This document shows, piece by piece, positions 18,201 to 25,814 of a stretch of 33,569 bases of DNA. The DNA lies in contig JANQJN010000066.1 of NCBI GenBank assembly GCA_028281625.1, positions 1 to 33,569 on the forward strand, written 5' to 3'. The position numbers and the translations under genes were made by a program. Each line of letters begins with the position of its first letter. Within the stretch, counting starts at the first letter, position 1. The notes under the pieces were generated by a model, which saw nothing but the letters and a program-made list of their open reading frames with translations, was not told the DNA's origin and made no database searches. The stretch comes from Emcibacteraceae bacterium. Its GTDB lineage: Bacteria > Pseudomonadota > Alphaproteobacteria > Sphingomonadales > Emcibacteraceae.

Positions 18201-18755
18201 ATGGCTAAAGGACTTAAAGCAGTAAGGATTATAACTGGACTTCTATGTGTCCTGTTTATCGGTGCTTGCGGCTTTTCGCCCATGTACGGCCAGAATTCTG
18301 CGACGGGCACTGGCCTTGCGCAAGTGATGGCGAATATTCAAATAGACCCGATAAGAAGTGCTTCGGGACGTCAGGAGCGACTATCACAACTGATTGAAAA
18401 CAACCTTCATGATCGGATTTCACCAGTCGCATCAAATGGCAATACTCGCTATGTCCTTAAAGCGAATTATGACGTGGAAGAACGCGGTTACGGGATAAGG
18501 GAAGACGAATCTGTAACGTTACAGAACTTGCGGCTTTCAGTGGGCTATGCACTCATCGACATCAACAGTGATGAGTCGATCATGGACGGAACTGCGCGCG
18601 CCATCGTGACTTATGATTTGGTACAGTCCGATTTTTCAAACATGCAAGCCCGCCAGACCTCTCTTGAACGGCTGTCCGAAGAAGTGGCCAATCAAATCAT
18701 TACCCGCATTGGTACCTACCTTAGTAACAATTCCGATATCGCAAAGGGAGACTGA
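18201..18755 (+). CDS. lptE: LPS-assembly lipoprotein LptE
   Basis: Outer membrane lipoprotein that plugs LptD and delivers lipopolysaccharide to the cell surface. The 184-residue protein has a lipobox at LFIGAC (Cys23) followed by GFSPMYG, the characteristic alphaproteobacterial LptE N-terminus. The rest has low conservation, as is usual. Identification relies on this motif, on length, and on the position between leuS and holA, the standard lptE position. The frame is open further upstream into leuS, but ATG 18201 with AAGG upstream is the sensible start. The stop overlaps the holA start by one base (TGATG), implying translational coupling. Confidence 0.9.
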   Translation: MAKGLKAVRIITGLLCVLFIGACGFSPMYGQNSATGTGLAQVMANIQIDPIRSASGRQERLSQLIENNLHDRISPVASNGNTRYVLKANYDVEERGYGIREDESVTLQNLRLSVGYALIDINSDESIMDGTARAIVTYDLVQSDFSNMQARQTSLERLSEEVANQIITRIGTYLSNNSDIAKGD

Positions 18756-19789
18756 TGAAGTTATCTTACCGTGATATTCCAGCACAGGTTAAGAAACTCT
18801 CCCCACAGTATCAGGCTGTTCTTGTTTTTGGCCCCGATGAAGGGTTGGTAAGAGAGCGCGCCACCCTGATTGCAAAACAAATTGTTGAAGATCTTCAGGA
18901 TCCGTTTTTAGTGGCAAACCTAGATCCGGACCAACTTAAATCCGAACCGGGGTTGCTTGCCGATGAAGCCGCCGCTATTTCCATGATGGGCGGGCGCCGC
19001 GTGATCCGGGTTGAAGGGGCTGCGGAAAACGTTAAAAAGGCCGCCGAGCAATTTCTGGATAATCCCGTCGGGGATGGCCTGATCGTCGTAACTGCCGGTA
19101 ACCTGAAGCCATCTTCCGGCCTCCGTAAGCTATTTGAAAAAGCAAAAAATGCTGCAGCGATTCCGTGTTATGAAGATAATCAGGCGTCGCTCGCCGATCT
19201 TATTCATGACACCATGCGGGAAAATGGCCTGACCATAGAACCGGATGCGGTGTCCTTTCTGCAAATGAACCTGGGCAGTGACCGGCTGGTCTCTCGCAGT
19301 GAGCTCAATAAGCTGGCACTTTATATGGGCGATCCGGGAAAACGGGAAAGCGACATGGTGACGATGGATGACGCTGCCGCCTGTGTCGGGGACAGCGGTG
19401 CGCTCAGCATTGATAACATTACAAGCGCTACCCTCAGCGGTGATCTAAAAACACTGGATGATACACTTTTTAAGGCGTTTAATCGCGGCGAAAGTGCCAT
19501 TGCAGTACTTCGCTCGCTGCTTCGGAAAATTCAGCGCATGCATTTGGCCCGCGGCTATATGGACCAGGGCTTTTCAGCCGACCAGGCCATGGGTAAGCTG
19601 ATCCCCAAGGTTTTTGCAATGGAAGCACGCCGTTTCAAGGCCGACTTAAATAAATGGACTACTGGCCGCCTTGCCAGTGCTATGGCCATCACTTCAGAAG
19701 CAGAACAAGACTGCAAAACCACGGGTATGCCCGTAGAAGCAATCTGTGCCCGTGCCTGCCTACGCATCGCAAATGCGGCGAAACGTTAA
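18755..19789 (+). CDS. holA: DNA polymerase III subunit delta
   Basis: Clamp-loader subunit that opens the beta sliding clamp during replication. The 344 residues include the N-terminal AAA+-like region with YQAVLVFGPDEGLVRERA. The delta-specific stretches LLADEAAAISMMGGRRVIRVEGA, GDGLIVVTAGNL and NKLALYMG, and the C-terminal collar domain, are also present. The ATG overlaps the lptE stop, with AAGGGAG upstream. The gene ends with a 4-bp overlap with the convergent molybdenum hydroxylase gene. Confidence 0.94.
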   Translation: MKLSYRDIPAQVKKLSPQYQAVLVFGPDEGLVRERATLIAKQIVEDLQDPFLVANLDPDQLKSEPGLLADEAAAISMMGGRRVIRVEGAAENVKKAAEQFLDNPVGDGLIVVTAGNLKPSSGLRKLFEKAKNAAAIPCYEDNQASLADLIHDTMRENGLTIEPDAVSFLQMNLGSDRLVSRSELNKLALYMGDPGKRESDMVTMDDAAACVGDSGALSIDNITSATLSGDLKTLDDTLFKAFNRGESAIAVLRSLLRKIQRMHLARGYMDQGFSADQAMGKLIPKVFAMEARRFKADLNKWTTGRLASAMAITSEAEQDCKTTGMPVEAICARACLRIANAAKR

Positions 19790-21933
19790 GCAAGCCTTTT
19801 AACAGGGATACCATTTACTTCTTCGCCGGTAAGATTTTCAATCGCGTTGGCGATAGCGGGTTGAATACCGGCCTGCATTTTTTCACCGCACCCCATTGGG
19901 TGAGCGCCATTGTCGAGCAACTTTATCTCTACATGTTCGGCGCCTTCGCCAATGAAGGATACTGGATAATTATCAAAGTTACTTTGTTCCATCTGACCAT
20001 TTGTCATGGTGATTTCACCGCTTCGCATCATCGAAAGCGCAAAATAAATCGAGCTGTGGATTTGCCGTTTAAAACTGGCGGGATTAATCACCCGGCCATG
20101 GTCCGCGACAATCCAGATTTTATGAACTTTTAAGGATCCATCATCCAGATGTCTTACATCAGCCATGTGCGCACTATAGTATTGGTAAACACTTCCCGGT
20201 TCACCTTCATATGCAAAGGCATATCCCCGTCCCATTCCATTTAGAACTGGGTTCTCTTGGTCAACTTTTTTCAATGTATCGATAACTGTCGATGCTCTTT
20301 CATTTTCATTCAGGAGATTTGCTCGTAATTCCAGAGTATCGATGTTGGCTTTTTTTGCTAATCGGTCGATCATTACTTCAATGGCAAAATTTGTATATCC
20401 ATGAGAAATGCCGCGCAAAATGCCGACAGTTATAGGTAAATCAAGGTACCCATAACTTAAATTAATATTTGGAATTTTATAGGCAGGAACGATTCCGGCA
20501 TGTCCAACAAATAGTCCATCTTTGGTGTTTCTATCTTGCGGTGAGAAATGATAGGGGCTGGTATCAATGAAGCTTAATTTACTGTCCCACGCAGAAAGCT
20601 CGCCCTCGTCATTGATTTTCCCAGTTATCTGCAGCTTGCTTATTGATCTGTAATAATCATGTCGCATGTCATCTTCTCGCGTCCAGATAAGTTTGACGGG
20701 ATAGCCAGATTTATGCGACGCCTCTACAGCTTCAATGACAAAATCTTCTTGCGCGCGTCTACCGAAGCCACCTCCACAGAGAGTTCGGTGAAGAACTATT
20801 TCATTCCTGTTTCTTCCCAGGAATTTGGCAACCTGATCGTGTGCGTCCAATTTGCATTGTGTTGGTGCCCAGATTTCACATCTATCACGGGTTACCCAAG
20901 CCGTTGCATTCATAGGCTCCATCGTTGCATGAGCGACGAATGGAAAGTTAAAATCGCCACTAAGTTTTACTCCTGACGATTTCGCTAATTCGTTAGCCGC
21001 ATCGCCCTCATTTTTCTCGATTTGATCAGGGTTAACTAATTTGTCTTCTAGTTGTTTTTCAATTTCTTCCGAAGAAACTATTGATAAAGGACCATGATCC
21101 CATTCAATTTCCAACGCTTCACGCCCCTTTTTTGCGGCCCAAAACCCCTCAGCTACGATTGCGACGCCATTGGAAACCTGGAAGATATCAATTACCCCCG
21201 GAATTTCTCTGGCTTTACTTCCATCAAAGGATTTTACACTGCCGCCAAATGTTGGGCATCTTTCGATCATGCCGATTTTGAGTTCAGGAAAAGAAACGTC
21301 AATTCCATAAGTCGCGTTGCCTGTTACGCGTTCACGTGTTCTTAACTGCCGAAGTGGTTTACCAACTAGTGTTGCTTGCTCACGCGTTTTAAATTCCGGT
21401 ACATCCGCTAGATAAAGATCTGATAGCTTCTGATATAGCTGATGGTACTCTAAATATTCGCCATTTGTCGGGTTTATTACTTTACTTTTTTCTGTAATTA
21501 AACCTTTTTCGTCGACCTGCCATATGCTGGCAGCGGCTAACTTAAATCCTCCCCTTAAACAGGCACCGGCCTTTCTGTGATTGAACCACCCTATTATGGT
21601 ACTGATTGCTCCAATTGTTGATAATCCTTCTTCATATGCGGATCTTTCTGTTTCTTCTGTTTCTCTAACATGGACCAACTTGTCCCAGTCCGCATCCATT
21701 TCATCCAGCAAAATTTGTGCAAGTGAAGTCGGAGAGCCTTGTCCCATATCGGTTCGGCTGCTGATAAAAGTTATATTGCCGTTGTTGTCCATCTCGATGA
21801 AAGGCATAGGATTAGCTTTTACTTCTGTTGTTACGTCCTGCTCTTGAGCAAGAGCACCAAGGTTAAAATAAACAAGGAGAGTACCTGATGCGGTCACGGT
21901 GGATTTAAGAAAGGATCTTCTTGATTGCATCAT
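19786..21933 (-). CDS. Molybdopterin-binding subunit of an IorB-type molybdenum hydroxylase
   Basis: Large subunit of the xanthine dehydrogenase family, of the periplasmic isoquinoline 1-oxidoreductase beta / aldehyde dehydrogenase type. The 715-residue protein starts with a twin-arginine signal (RRSFLK), so it is exported folded with its cofactor. Visible blocks are ISSRTDMGQGSPTSLAQILLDEM, TYGIDVSFPELKIGM, LHRTLCGGGFGRRAQEDFVIEA (cofactor-binding glycines) and the family-end PAIANAIENLTG. The base catalyst Glu appears retained in MGCGEK (about Glu684), but the following PGxPP-type loop is replaced by KMQAGIQ. The start follows a strong GGAGG and overlaps the iorA-like stop (TAATG). The gene is more AT-rich than its neighbours. 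The substrate cannot be predicted. Confidence 0.88.
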   Translation of the reverse strand: MMQSRRSFLKSTVTASGTLLVYFNLGALAQEQDVTTEVKANPMPFIEMDNNGNITFISSRTDMGQGSPTSLAQILLDEMDADWDKLVHVRETEETERSAYEEGLSTIGAISTIIGWFNHRKAGACLRGGFKLAAASIWQVDEKGLITEKSKVINPTNGEYLEYHQLYQKLSDLYLADVPEFKTREQATLVGKPLRQLRTRERVTGNATYGIDVSFPELKIGMIERCPTFGGSVKSFDGSKAREIPGVIDIFQVSNGVAIVAEGFWAAKKGREALEIEWDHGPLSIVSSEEIEKQLEDKLVNPDQIEKNEGDAANELAKSSGVKLSGDFNFPFVAHATMEPMNATAWVTRDRCEIWAPTQCKLDAHDQVAKFLGRNRNEIVLHRTLCGGGFGRRAQEDFVIEAVEASHKSGYPVKLIWTREDDMRHDYYRSISKLQITGKINDEGELSAWDSKLSFIDTSPYHFSPQDRNTKDGLFVGHAGIVPAYKIPNINLSYGYLDLPITVGILRGISHGYTNFAIEVMIDRLAKKANIDTLELRANLLNENERASTVIDTLKKVDQENPVLNGMGRGYAFAYEGEPGSVYQYYSAHMADVRHLDDGSLKVHKIWIVADHGRVINPASFKRQIHSSIYFALSMMRSGEITMTNGQMEQSNFDNYPVSFIGEGAEHVEIKLLDNGAHPMGCGEKMQAGIQPAIANAIENLTGEEVNGIPVKRLA

Positions 21934-22400
21934 TATTGACCTCCTTCTTTTTGAAAGGTTGCTGCAAGATGGATGGCTTTTCTCATTTCAATGTAGGAAC
22001 CACAGCGGCAAATATTTGTGTGATGATTGTCGATATCCTTGTCGGTGGGATTGGGGAACTGCTCAAGAAACTTTACCACCGCCATGATTTGACCCGACTG
22101 GCAATATCCACACTGCGGTACATCTTGCTCAATCCAAGCGCGTTGAACGAAATGCAAAGTTTCTCCTTTGATCAGGTTTTCGATTGTTTCGACATTGGCG
22201 TCAGCAACATCCACCATTGGAACGACACAGGATCTTACGGCTTCGCCATTGAGATGAACTGTGCAGGCGCCACATTGTGCGATACCGCAACCATATTTTG
22301 TGCCTGTCAACTTTGCGTTTTCGCGAATAAACCACAACAGCGGCATATCCTCGTCGCCGTTATAGCTATATGATTTTCCATTGATCGATAAATTGATCAT
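21933..22400 (-). CDS. [2Fe-2S] subunit of the IorA-type molybdenum hydroxylase
   Basis: The 155-residue iron-sulfur subunit carries two [2Fe-2S] clusters. The plant-ferredoxin-like one is bound by Cys38, Cys43, Cys46 and Cys58 (CGIAQCGACTVHL). The second, in a four-helix bundle, is bound by Cys97, Cys100, Cys131 and Cys133 (CGYCQSGQ and CRCGSY). It forms the electron path out of the molybdenum subunit encoded next. The ATG at 22400 has a GGGGGG ribosome site; longer in-frame starts are not supported. There is no FAD subunit, which fits the IorAB class, and no cytochrome c partner or XdhC-like chaperone gene within the window. Confidence 0.92.
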   Translation of the reverse strand: MINLSINGKSYSYNGDEDMPLLWFIRENAKLTGTKYGCGIAQCGACTVHLNGEAVRSCVVPMVDVADANVETIENLIKGETLHFVQRAWIEQDVPQCGYCQSGQIMAVVKFLEQFPNPTDKDIDNHHTNICRCGSYIEMRKAIHLAATFQKEGGQ

Positions 22401-22645
22401 CCGAACCCCCCCTTTTTGATTTTGATAATGTGCCCCTTCGGGTTTCTTCAATGGATGACCGTGTGCTGTTCCCAATAAAGCCTCCCAAAAAGCACTTGTA
22501 ATGACCGTAAGAATCAAATGTGTTTCAAATAAGGCAGTTGCCCAGTACCCGTTATATTGAAACATGTATACTCATTATTTTATGGACGTGATCCGAGCGA
22601 AGGATTACTCTTGTCCTCATAAAAAATAAAAATAGGGAGTTTTAA

Positions 22646-24025
22646 GTGGCACATGTAAAACAGGAACAATGGTCATCGGGTACCGCATTTTTGCTTGCGG
22701 CAATTGGTAGCGCGGTTGGCCTTGGTAATATTTATCGTTTTCCGTATGTGGTGGGTGAAAATGGTGGGGGTGCCTTCGTCCTTCTTTATTTAGGGATCGT
22801 TCTTTTCTTCGGTATTCCGCTGGTGATGACCGAACTGACCATCGGTCGGGGGCGGCAACTACCGCCGATAACCGCTTTTACCGAACTTTCGGAAGGCAAA
22901 AAAAGCCAACCCTTCTGGAAAGCCATTGGTTTTACTAGTGTTCTAACACCACTTGGTATCCTGGGTTTTTACTTTGTGATAGCCGGTTGGACCTTGAACT
23001 ATGTTTATTCGATCATCACCGGCCAGCTGAGTGACCTCGTTGATGGGCAAACACAGAGAGTGTTCAGCGAAATGCAGGAAAGCCCTGTGACCCTGATCTT
23101 CTGGATGACACTCAGTGTCGGTATCACTGCCTTTATCATTTCAAGAGGCGTTAAAGCAGGCCTGGAAAAGGCCGTTAATATCCTCATGCCAATGCTGTTT
23201 CTGATCCTCGTGATGCTGGTGATTTATTCATTCTTCAATGGGGGCACTCGTGAAACATTCGAGTTTATGTTTACACCTGACTTTGAAAGAATAAATATGG
23301 AAACTCTGCTCGAGGCCACTGGGCAGGCGTTCTTCTCGTTGTCTTTAGGTAGTGCGACCATGCTGGTATATGGTTCCTACCTGCCCAAAGCAGAATCAAT
23401 ACCTAAGCTTGCTTGTGGTGTGGCTTTTGCCGATACACTGGTGGCGCTGGTTGCTGGATTTGCAATATTTCCAATCATTTTTACAAATGGCTTAAACCCC
23501 GCTGAGGGTCCTGAACTGGTGTTTGTCACATTACCAGTGATTTTTGATCAGATGCCAATGGGGCAAGTATTTGGGATTCTCTTCTTCCTGCTGTTGGCGT
23601 TTGCGGCGATTACTTCGACGATCTCACTGTTTGAGCCCGCTGTTTCAAACCTTGAAGAAAGAGGCATCTTTACCCGTAAAAAGGCGTCGCTCGTAGTTGG
23701 TTTTGGTCTTTGGTGTCTGGCGGCTATATCAGCCTTATCCATGAATGTTCTTTCCGATGTGAGGTTACTTACGTTCAATGATACGGTCGCTGGCAAGAAT
23801 ATAATGGACCTGCTGGAATATATGTCGGCAAACGGGATGATGTTGTTTAACTCGCTCTTTGCAGGCATCTTCCTGGGATGGATACTCCATCGTAAGGAGG
23901 CGCTCGAAGAGCTAGGTCTTGGCGACAGTATCCTGTTTAAGTTCTGGCGCGCGATTATCAAGTTCGTTGTGCCAGTGGTAGTCGGTTATCTGATTATCGA
24001 TTTCCTTGGATATGGAGTGATTTAA
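22646..24025 (+). CDS. Neurotransmitter:sodium symporter (SNF) family transporter
   Basis: Sodium-coupled amino acid transporter of the LeuT fold. The 459-residue protein has about 11-12 membrane helices. The family signature in helix 1, AAIGSAVGLGNIYRFPYVVGENGGGAF (residues 18-44), carries the unwound segment that binds Na+ and substrate. Helix 6 (GQAFFSLSLGSATMLVYGSY) is likewise typical. The GTG start at 22646 has GGGAG at good spacing. The 245-bp gap upstream, divergent from the hydroxylase, holds promoters I cannot place with confidence. It lies beside the hut locus but without a recognisable HutC site, so a histidine or urocanate substrate is only possible. A strong terminator follows. 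Confidence 0.93.
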   Translation: MAHVKQEQWSSGTAFLLAAIGSAVGLGNIYRFPYVVGENGGGAFVLLYLGIVLFFGIPLVMTELTIGRGRQLPPITAFTELSEGKKSQPFWKAIGFTSVLTPLGILGFYFVIAGWTLNYVYSIITGQLSDLVDGQTQRVFSEMQESPVTLIFWMTLSVGITAFIISRGVKAGLEKAVNILMPMLFLILVMLVIYSFFNGGTRETFEFMFTPDFERINMETLLEATGQAFFSLSLGSATMLVYGSYLPKAESIPKLACGVAFADTLVALVAGFAIFPIIFTNGLNPAEGPELVFVTLPVIFDQMPMGQVFGILFFLLLAFAAITSTISLFEPAVSNLEERGIFTRKKASLVVGFGLWCLAAISALSMNVLSDVRLLTFNDTVAGKNIMDLLEYMSANGMMLFNSLFAGIFLGWILHRKEALEELGLGDSILFKFWRAIIKFVVPVVVGYLIIDFLGYGVI

Positions 24026-24042
24026 GCTGGAATAAACTAGCG

Positions 24043-24073
24043 AAAAGGCGGTCTCTCAGGACCGCCTTTTTTT
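24043..24073. terminator. Intrinsic terminator after the sodium symporter gene
   Basis: Stem AAAAGGCGGTC / GACCGCCTTTT, loop TCTCAG, followed on the plus strand by a run of seven T. It sits 18 bp after the symporter stop. On the minus strand it may also serve the small gene at 24109-24441, though with a shorter T-run. Confidence 0.92.
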
Positions 24074-24108
24074 GTTTCTATATTATCCACCTGAACACAA
24101 ATAGTGTA

Positions 24109-24441
24109 TTAACAGGCGATTGATCCTACACATATATAATTCAAGTCGTAAGAGTTTCCGATCGCATTACATGCCTTTGTATAGTTAATTCTAACTGTTT
24201 CACCCGCATGATACGACGAGATAATTGCTGAAATAATCGCCTCATGGTTCAGGTTATCTTCGTTAAAAGCGTATCGTCCTGTTGTATTACAGCCTTCTAC
24301 AACGTTATTTTGCAACTTAACGAGAAATATCTTTTTGCCATTATAGACAGAAGTTATATAACCCTGAATTGTGCTAGATTGATGTTCCGCGTGTGCGAAA
24401 GCTGGAAACAAAAATAAGGCAAGTAACAACAGTTTCTTCAT
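24109..24441 (-). CDS. Small secreted protein of unknown function, copy 2
   Basis: The 110-residue paralogue of the protein at 9439-9771, of identical length. It has a signal peptide (KKLLLLALFLFPAFAHA, cut after about residue 18), an NG turn at 34-35 and Cys51 followed by NTTG (CTTAG in copy 1). A helix ending in SSYHAGETVRINY (copy 1: SAFHTQTSVTVLY) follows. It has four mature cysteines (51, 91, 104, 110) against two in copy 1, so possibly two disulfides. The ribosome site GGGGAT and the upstream TATCATTGGGG resemble copy 1. The frame is open upstream into hutI, but that part is not a plausible start. It lies 76 bp after hutI on the same strand. Function unknown. Confidence 0.8.
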   Translation of the reverse strand: MKKLLLLALFLFPAFAHAEHQSSTIQGYITSVYNGKKIFLVKLQNNVVEGCNTTGRYAFNEDNLNHEAIISAIISSYHAGETVRINYTKACNAIGNSYDLNYICVGSIAC

Positions 24442-24517
24442 GAAAGTATCCCCAATGATAAAAGTTTGTGAAAAGTAATTTACAGGTAACACGGTTCTCG
24501 TGATTGTCAAACAATTA

Positions 24518-25726
24518 TTAAGACACGATTTCGCCGCTTTTGACCACTGTTTGTACCTGAACGCCTCCTGCGTGATAGGCAAGCTCTGCCGGATGATCAA
24601 TATCCCAGACTACAAGATCTGCTTGTTTTCCGACCTCAAGTACTCCGCGATCTTTTAATCCCAATGCCTTAGCGGCATTGCGGGTGACCCCTGCCAGTGC
24701 TTCTTCAGGTGTTAGCTTAAACAGGGTTGCCGCCATATTGATCATCAGCTTTAGTGATAACATAGGTGATGAGCCAGGATTGCTATCAGAACCAAGGGCA
24801 ATGGGAACATTATGTTTGCGTAACAAATCAATGGGCGGCAGTTTTGTTTCGCTTAAGCTATAAAATGCACCTGGCAGAAGCACCGCTACAGTGCCCGCCT
24901 CTTTCATGGCTTTGACGCCGTCTTCGGAAAGATACTCAAGATGATCTGCACTCAGCGCGCCATATTTGGCGGCAAGGGCGGCACCATCTTGATCGGAAAG
25001 CTGTTCTGCGTGCAGTTTGATGGAAAAACCCATCTCCTTAGCAGCAGCAAATATCCGTTCCATTTCAACGTGGGTGAAACCGATGGTCTCACAAAAACCA
25101 TCTATGGTACTTGCCAGGTTATATTGTTTTACCTTGGGAAGCATGTCGTTGATGATCAGGTCAATATAGCCTTCGCGATCATCGCTAAACTCCGGGGGCA
25201 GGGCATGCGCCCCTAAAAATGTTGGAACAACATCAATCTTGCGGGAAATATTGAGCTTCCCTGCGGCTGAGAGCATTTTTAGCTCATTATCTGTATCCAA
25301 ACCGTAGCCGGATTTAATTTCAATGGTGGTCACACCTTCAGCGCAGAAATGTTCAAGCCGCTTTTTAGCGCTTTCTATCAGTTCTCCTTCTGTGGCGGCG
25401 CGGGTGGCATTCACCGTGGAAAGGATCCCGCCGCCTTCTTTGGCGATTTGCTCGTAACTGACTCCGTTCAGGCGTCGTTCAAATTCATCAATGCGGTTGC
25501 CGCCATAAATCAAATGAGTATGGGGATCAATCAATCCGGGGGTTACAAAAGCACCGTCACAAAAGATCATTTCGTAGTCGTAATGATTTGGAATTTCATC
25601 CTTTGGACCGAGCCAGGCGACATAATCGCCTTCAACAACAATGGCAGCGTCCTTGATCATGCCGTAGGGCTCGTCCCCGTCCTGCATGGTAAGCAGTGTC
25701 ACATCGAACCAGATTTTTTCTGCCAT
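24518..25726 (-). CDS. hutI: Imidazolonepropionase
   Basis: Third enzyme of histidine degradation, hydrolysing 4-imidazolone-5-propionate to N-formimino-L-glutamate. The 402-residue amidohydrolase has the metal-binding DPHTHLIYGG (His69, His71), NRIDEFERRLNGVSYEQIAKEGGGI (substrate loop), TTIEIKSGYGLD and KLHAEQLSD. The DHLEYLSEDGV and the catalytic Asp in ALGSDSNPGSSP complete the set. The ATG is preceded by GGGGTC. It is transcribed away from hutF; the 88-bp gap between them holds the HutC operator at 25781-25794. Confidence 0.97.
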   Translation of the reverse strand: MAEKIWFDVTLLTMQDGDEPYGMIKDAAIVVEGDYVAWLGPKDEIPNHYDYEMIFCDGAFVTPGLIDPHTHLIYGGNRIDEFERRLNGVSYEQIAKEGGGILSTVNATRAATEGELIESAKKRLEHFCAEGVTTIEIKSGYGLDTDNELKMLSAAGKLNISRKIDVVPTFLGAHALPPEFSDDREGYIDLIINDMLPKVKQYNLASTIDGFCETIGFTHVEMERIFAAAKEMGFSIKLHAEQLSDQDGAALAAKYGALSADHLEYLSEDGVKAMKEAGTVAVLLPGAFYSLSETKLPPIDLLRKHNVPIALGSDSNPGSSPMLSLKLMINMAATLFKLTPEEALAGVTRNAAKALGLKDRGVLEVGKQADLVVWDIDHPAELAYHAGGVQVQTVVKSGEIVS

Positions 25727-25749
25727 TTAAGACCCCGAATGAATTGAGT

Positions 25750-25777
25750 TTGACAAAATTGATAAATAGAATATGGT
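25750..25777 (+). promoter_or_regulatory. Predicted promoter of hutF
   Basis: A consensus -35 TTGACA (25750-25755), 16-bp spacer and -10 TATGGT (25772-25777). Transcription would begin within or next to the palindrome at 25781-25794, a classic repression geometry. The hutF start codon is at 25815. Confidence 0.55.
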
Positions 25778-25780
25778 TAA

Positions 25781-25794
25781 GTTGTATATACAAC
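25781..25794. promoter_or_regulatory. HutC operator 1 (hutI/hutF)
   Basis: Perfect 14-bp palindrome GTTGTATATACAAC in the divergent hutI-hutF gap. The TTGTATATACAA core matches the site type known for HutC repressors of the GntR family, which release DNA on binding urocanate. Similar sites stand before hutC and hutU, and the regulator is encoded in the same cluster. Confidence 0.85.
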
Positions 25795-25814
25795 TATATC
25801 CAGATCACGCTATT

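Noticed and set aside
22558-22580. HutC operator upstream of the sodium symporter (ATGTATACTCAT)
   Set aside because: Only about half of the positions match the TTGTATATACAA core and the site is not palindromic.
24442-24600. N-terminal extension of the small secreted protein into hutI
   Set aside because: The extension overlaps hutI coding sequence, and the signal peptide with its own ribosome site begins at 24441.
25773-25814. Longer hutF start at ATG 25773
   Set aside because: It would place the start codon within the -10 region and translate through the operator; the homologous N-terminus begins at 25815.
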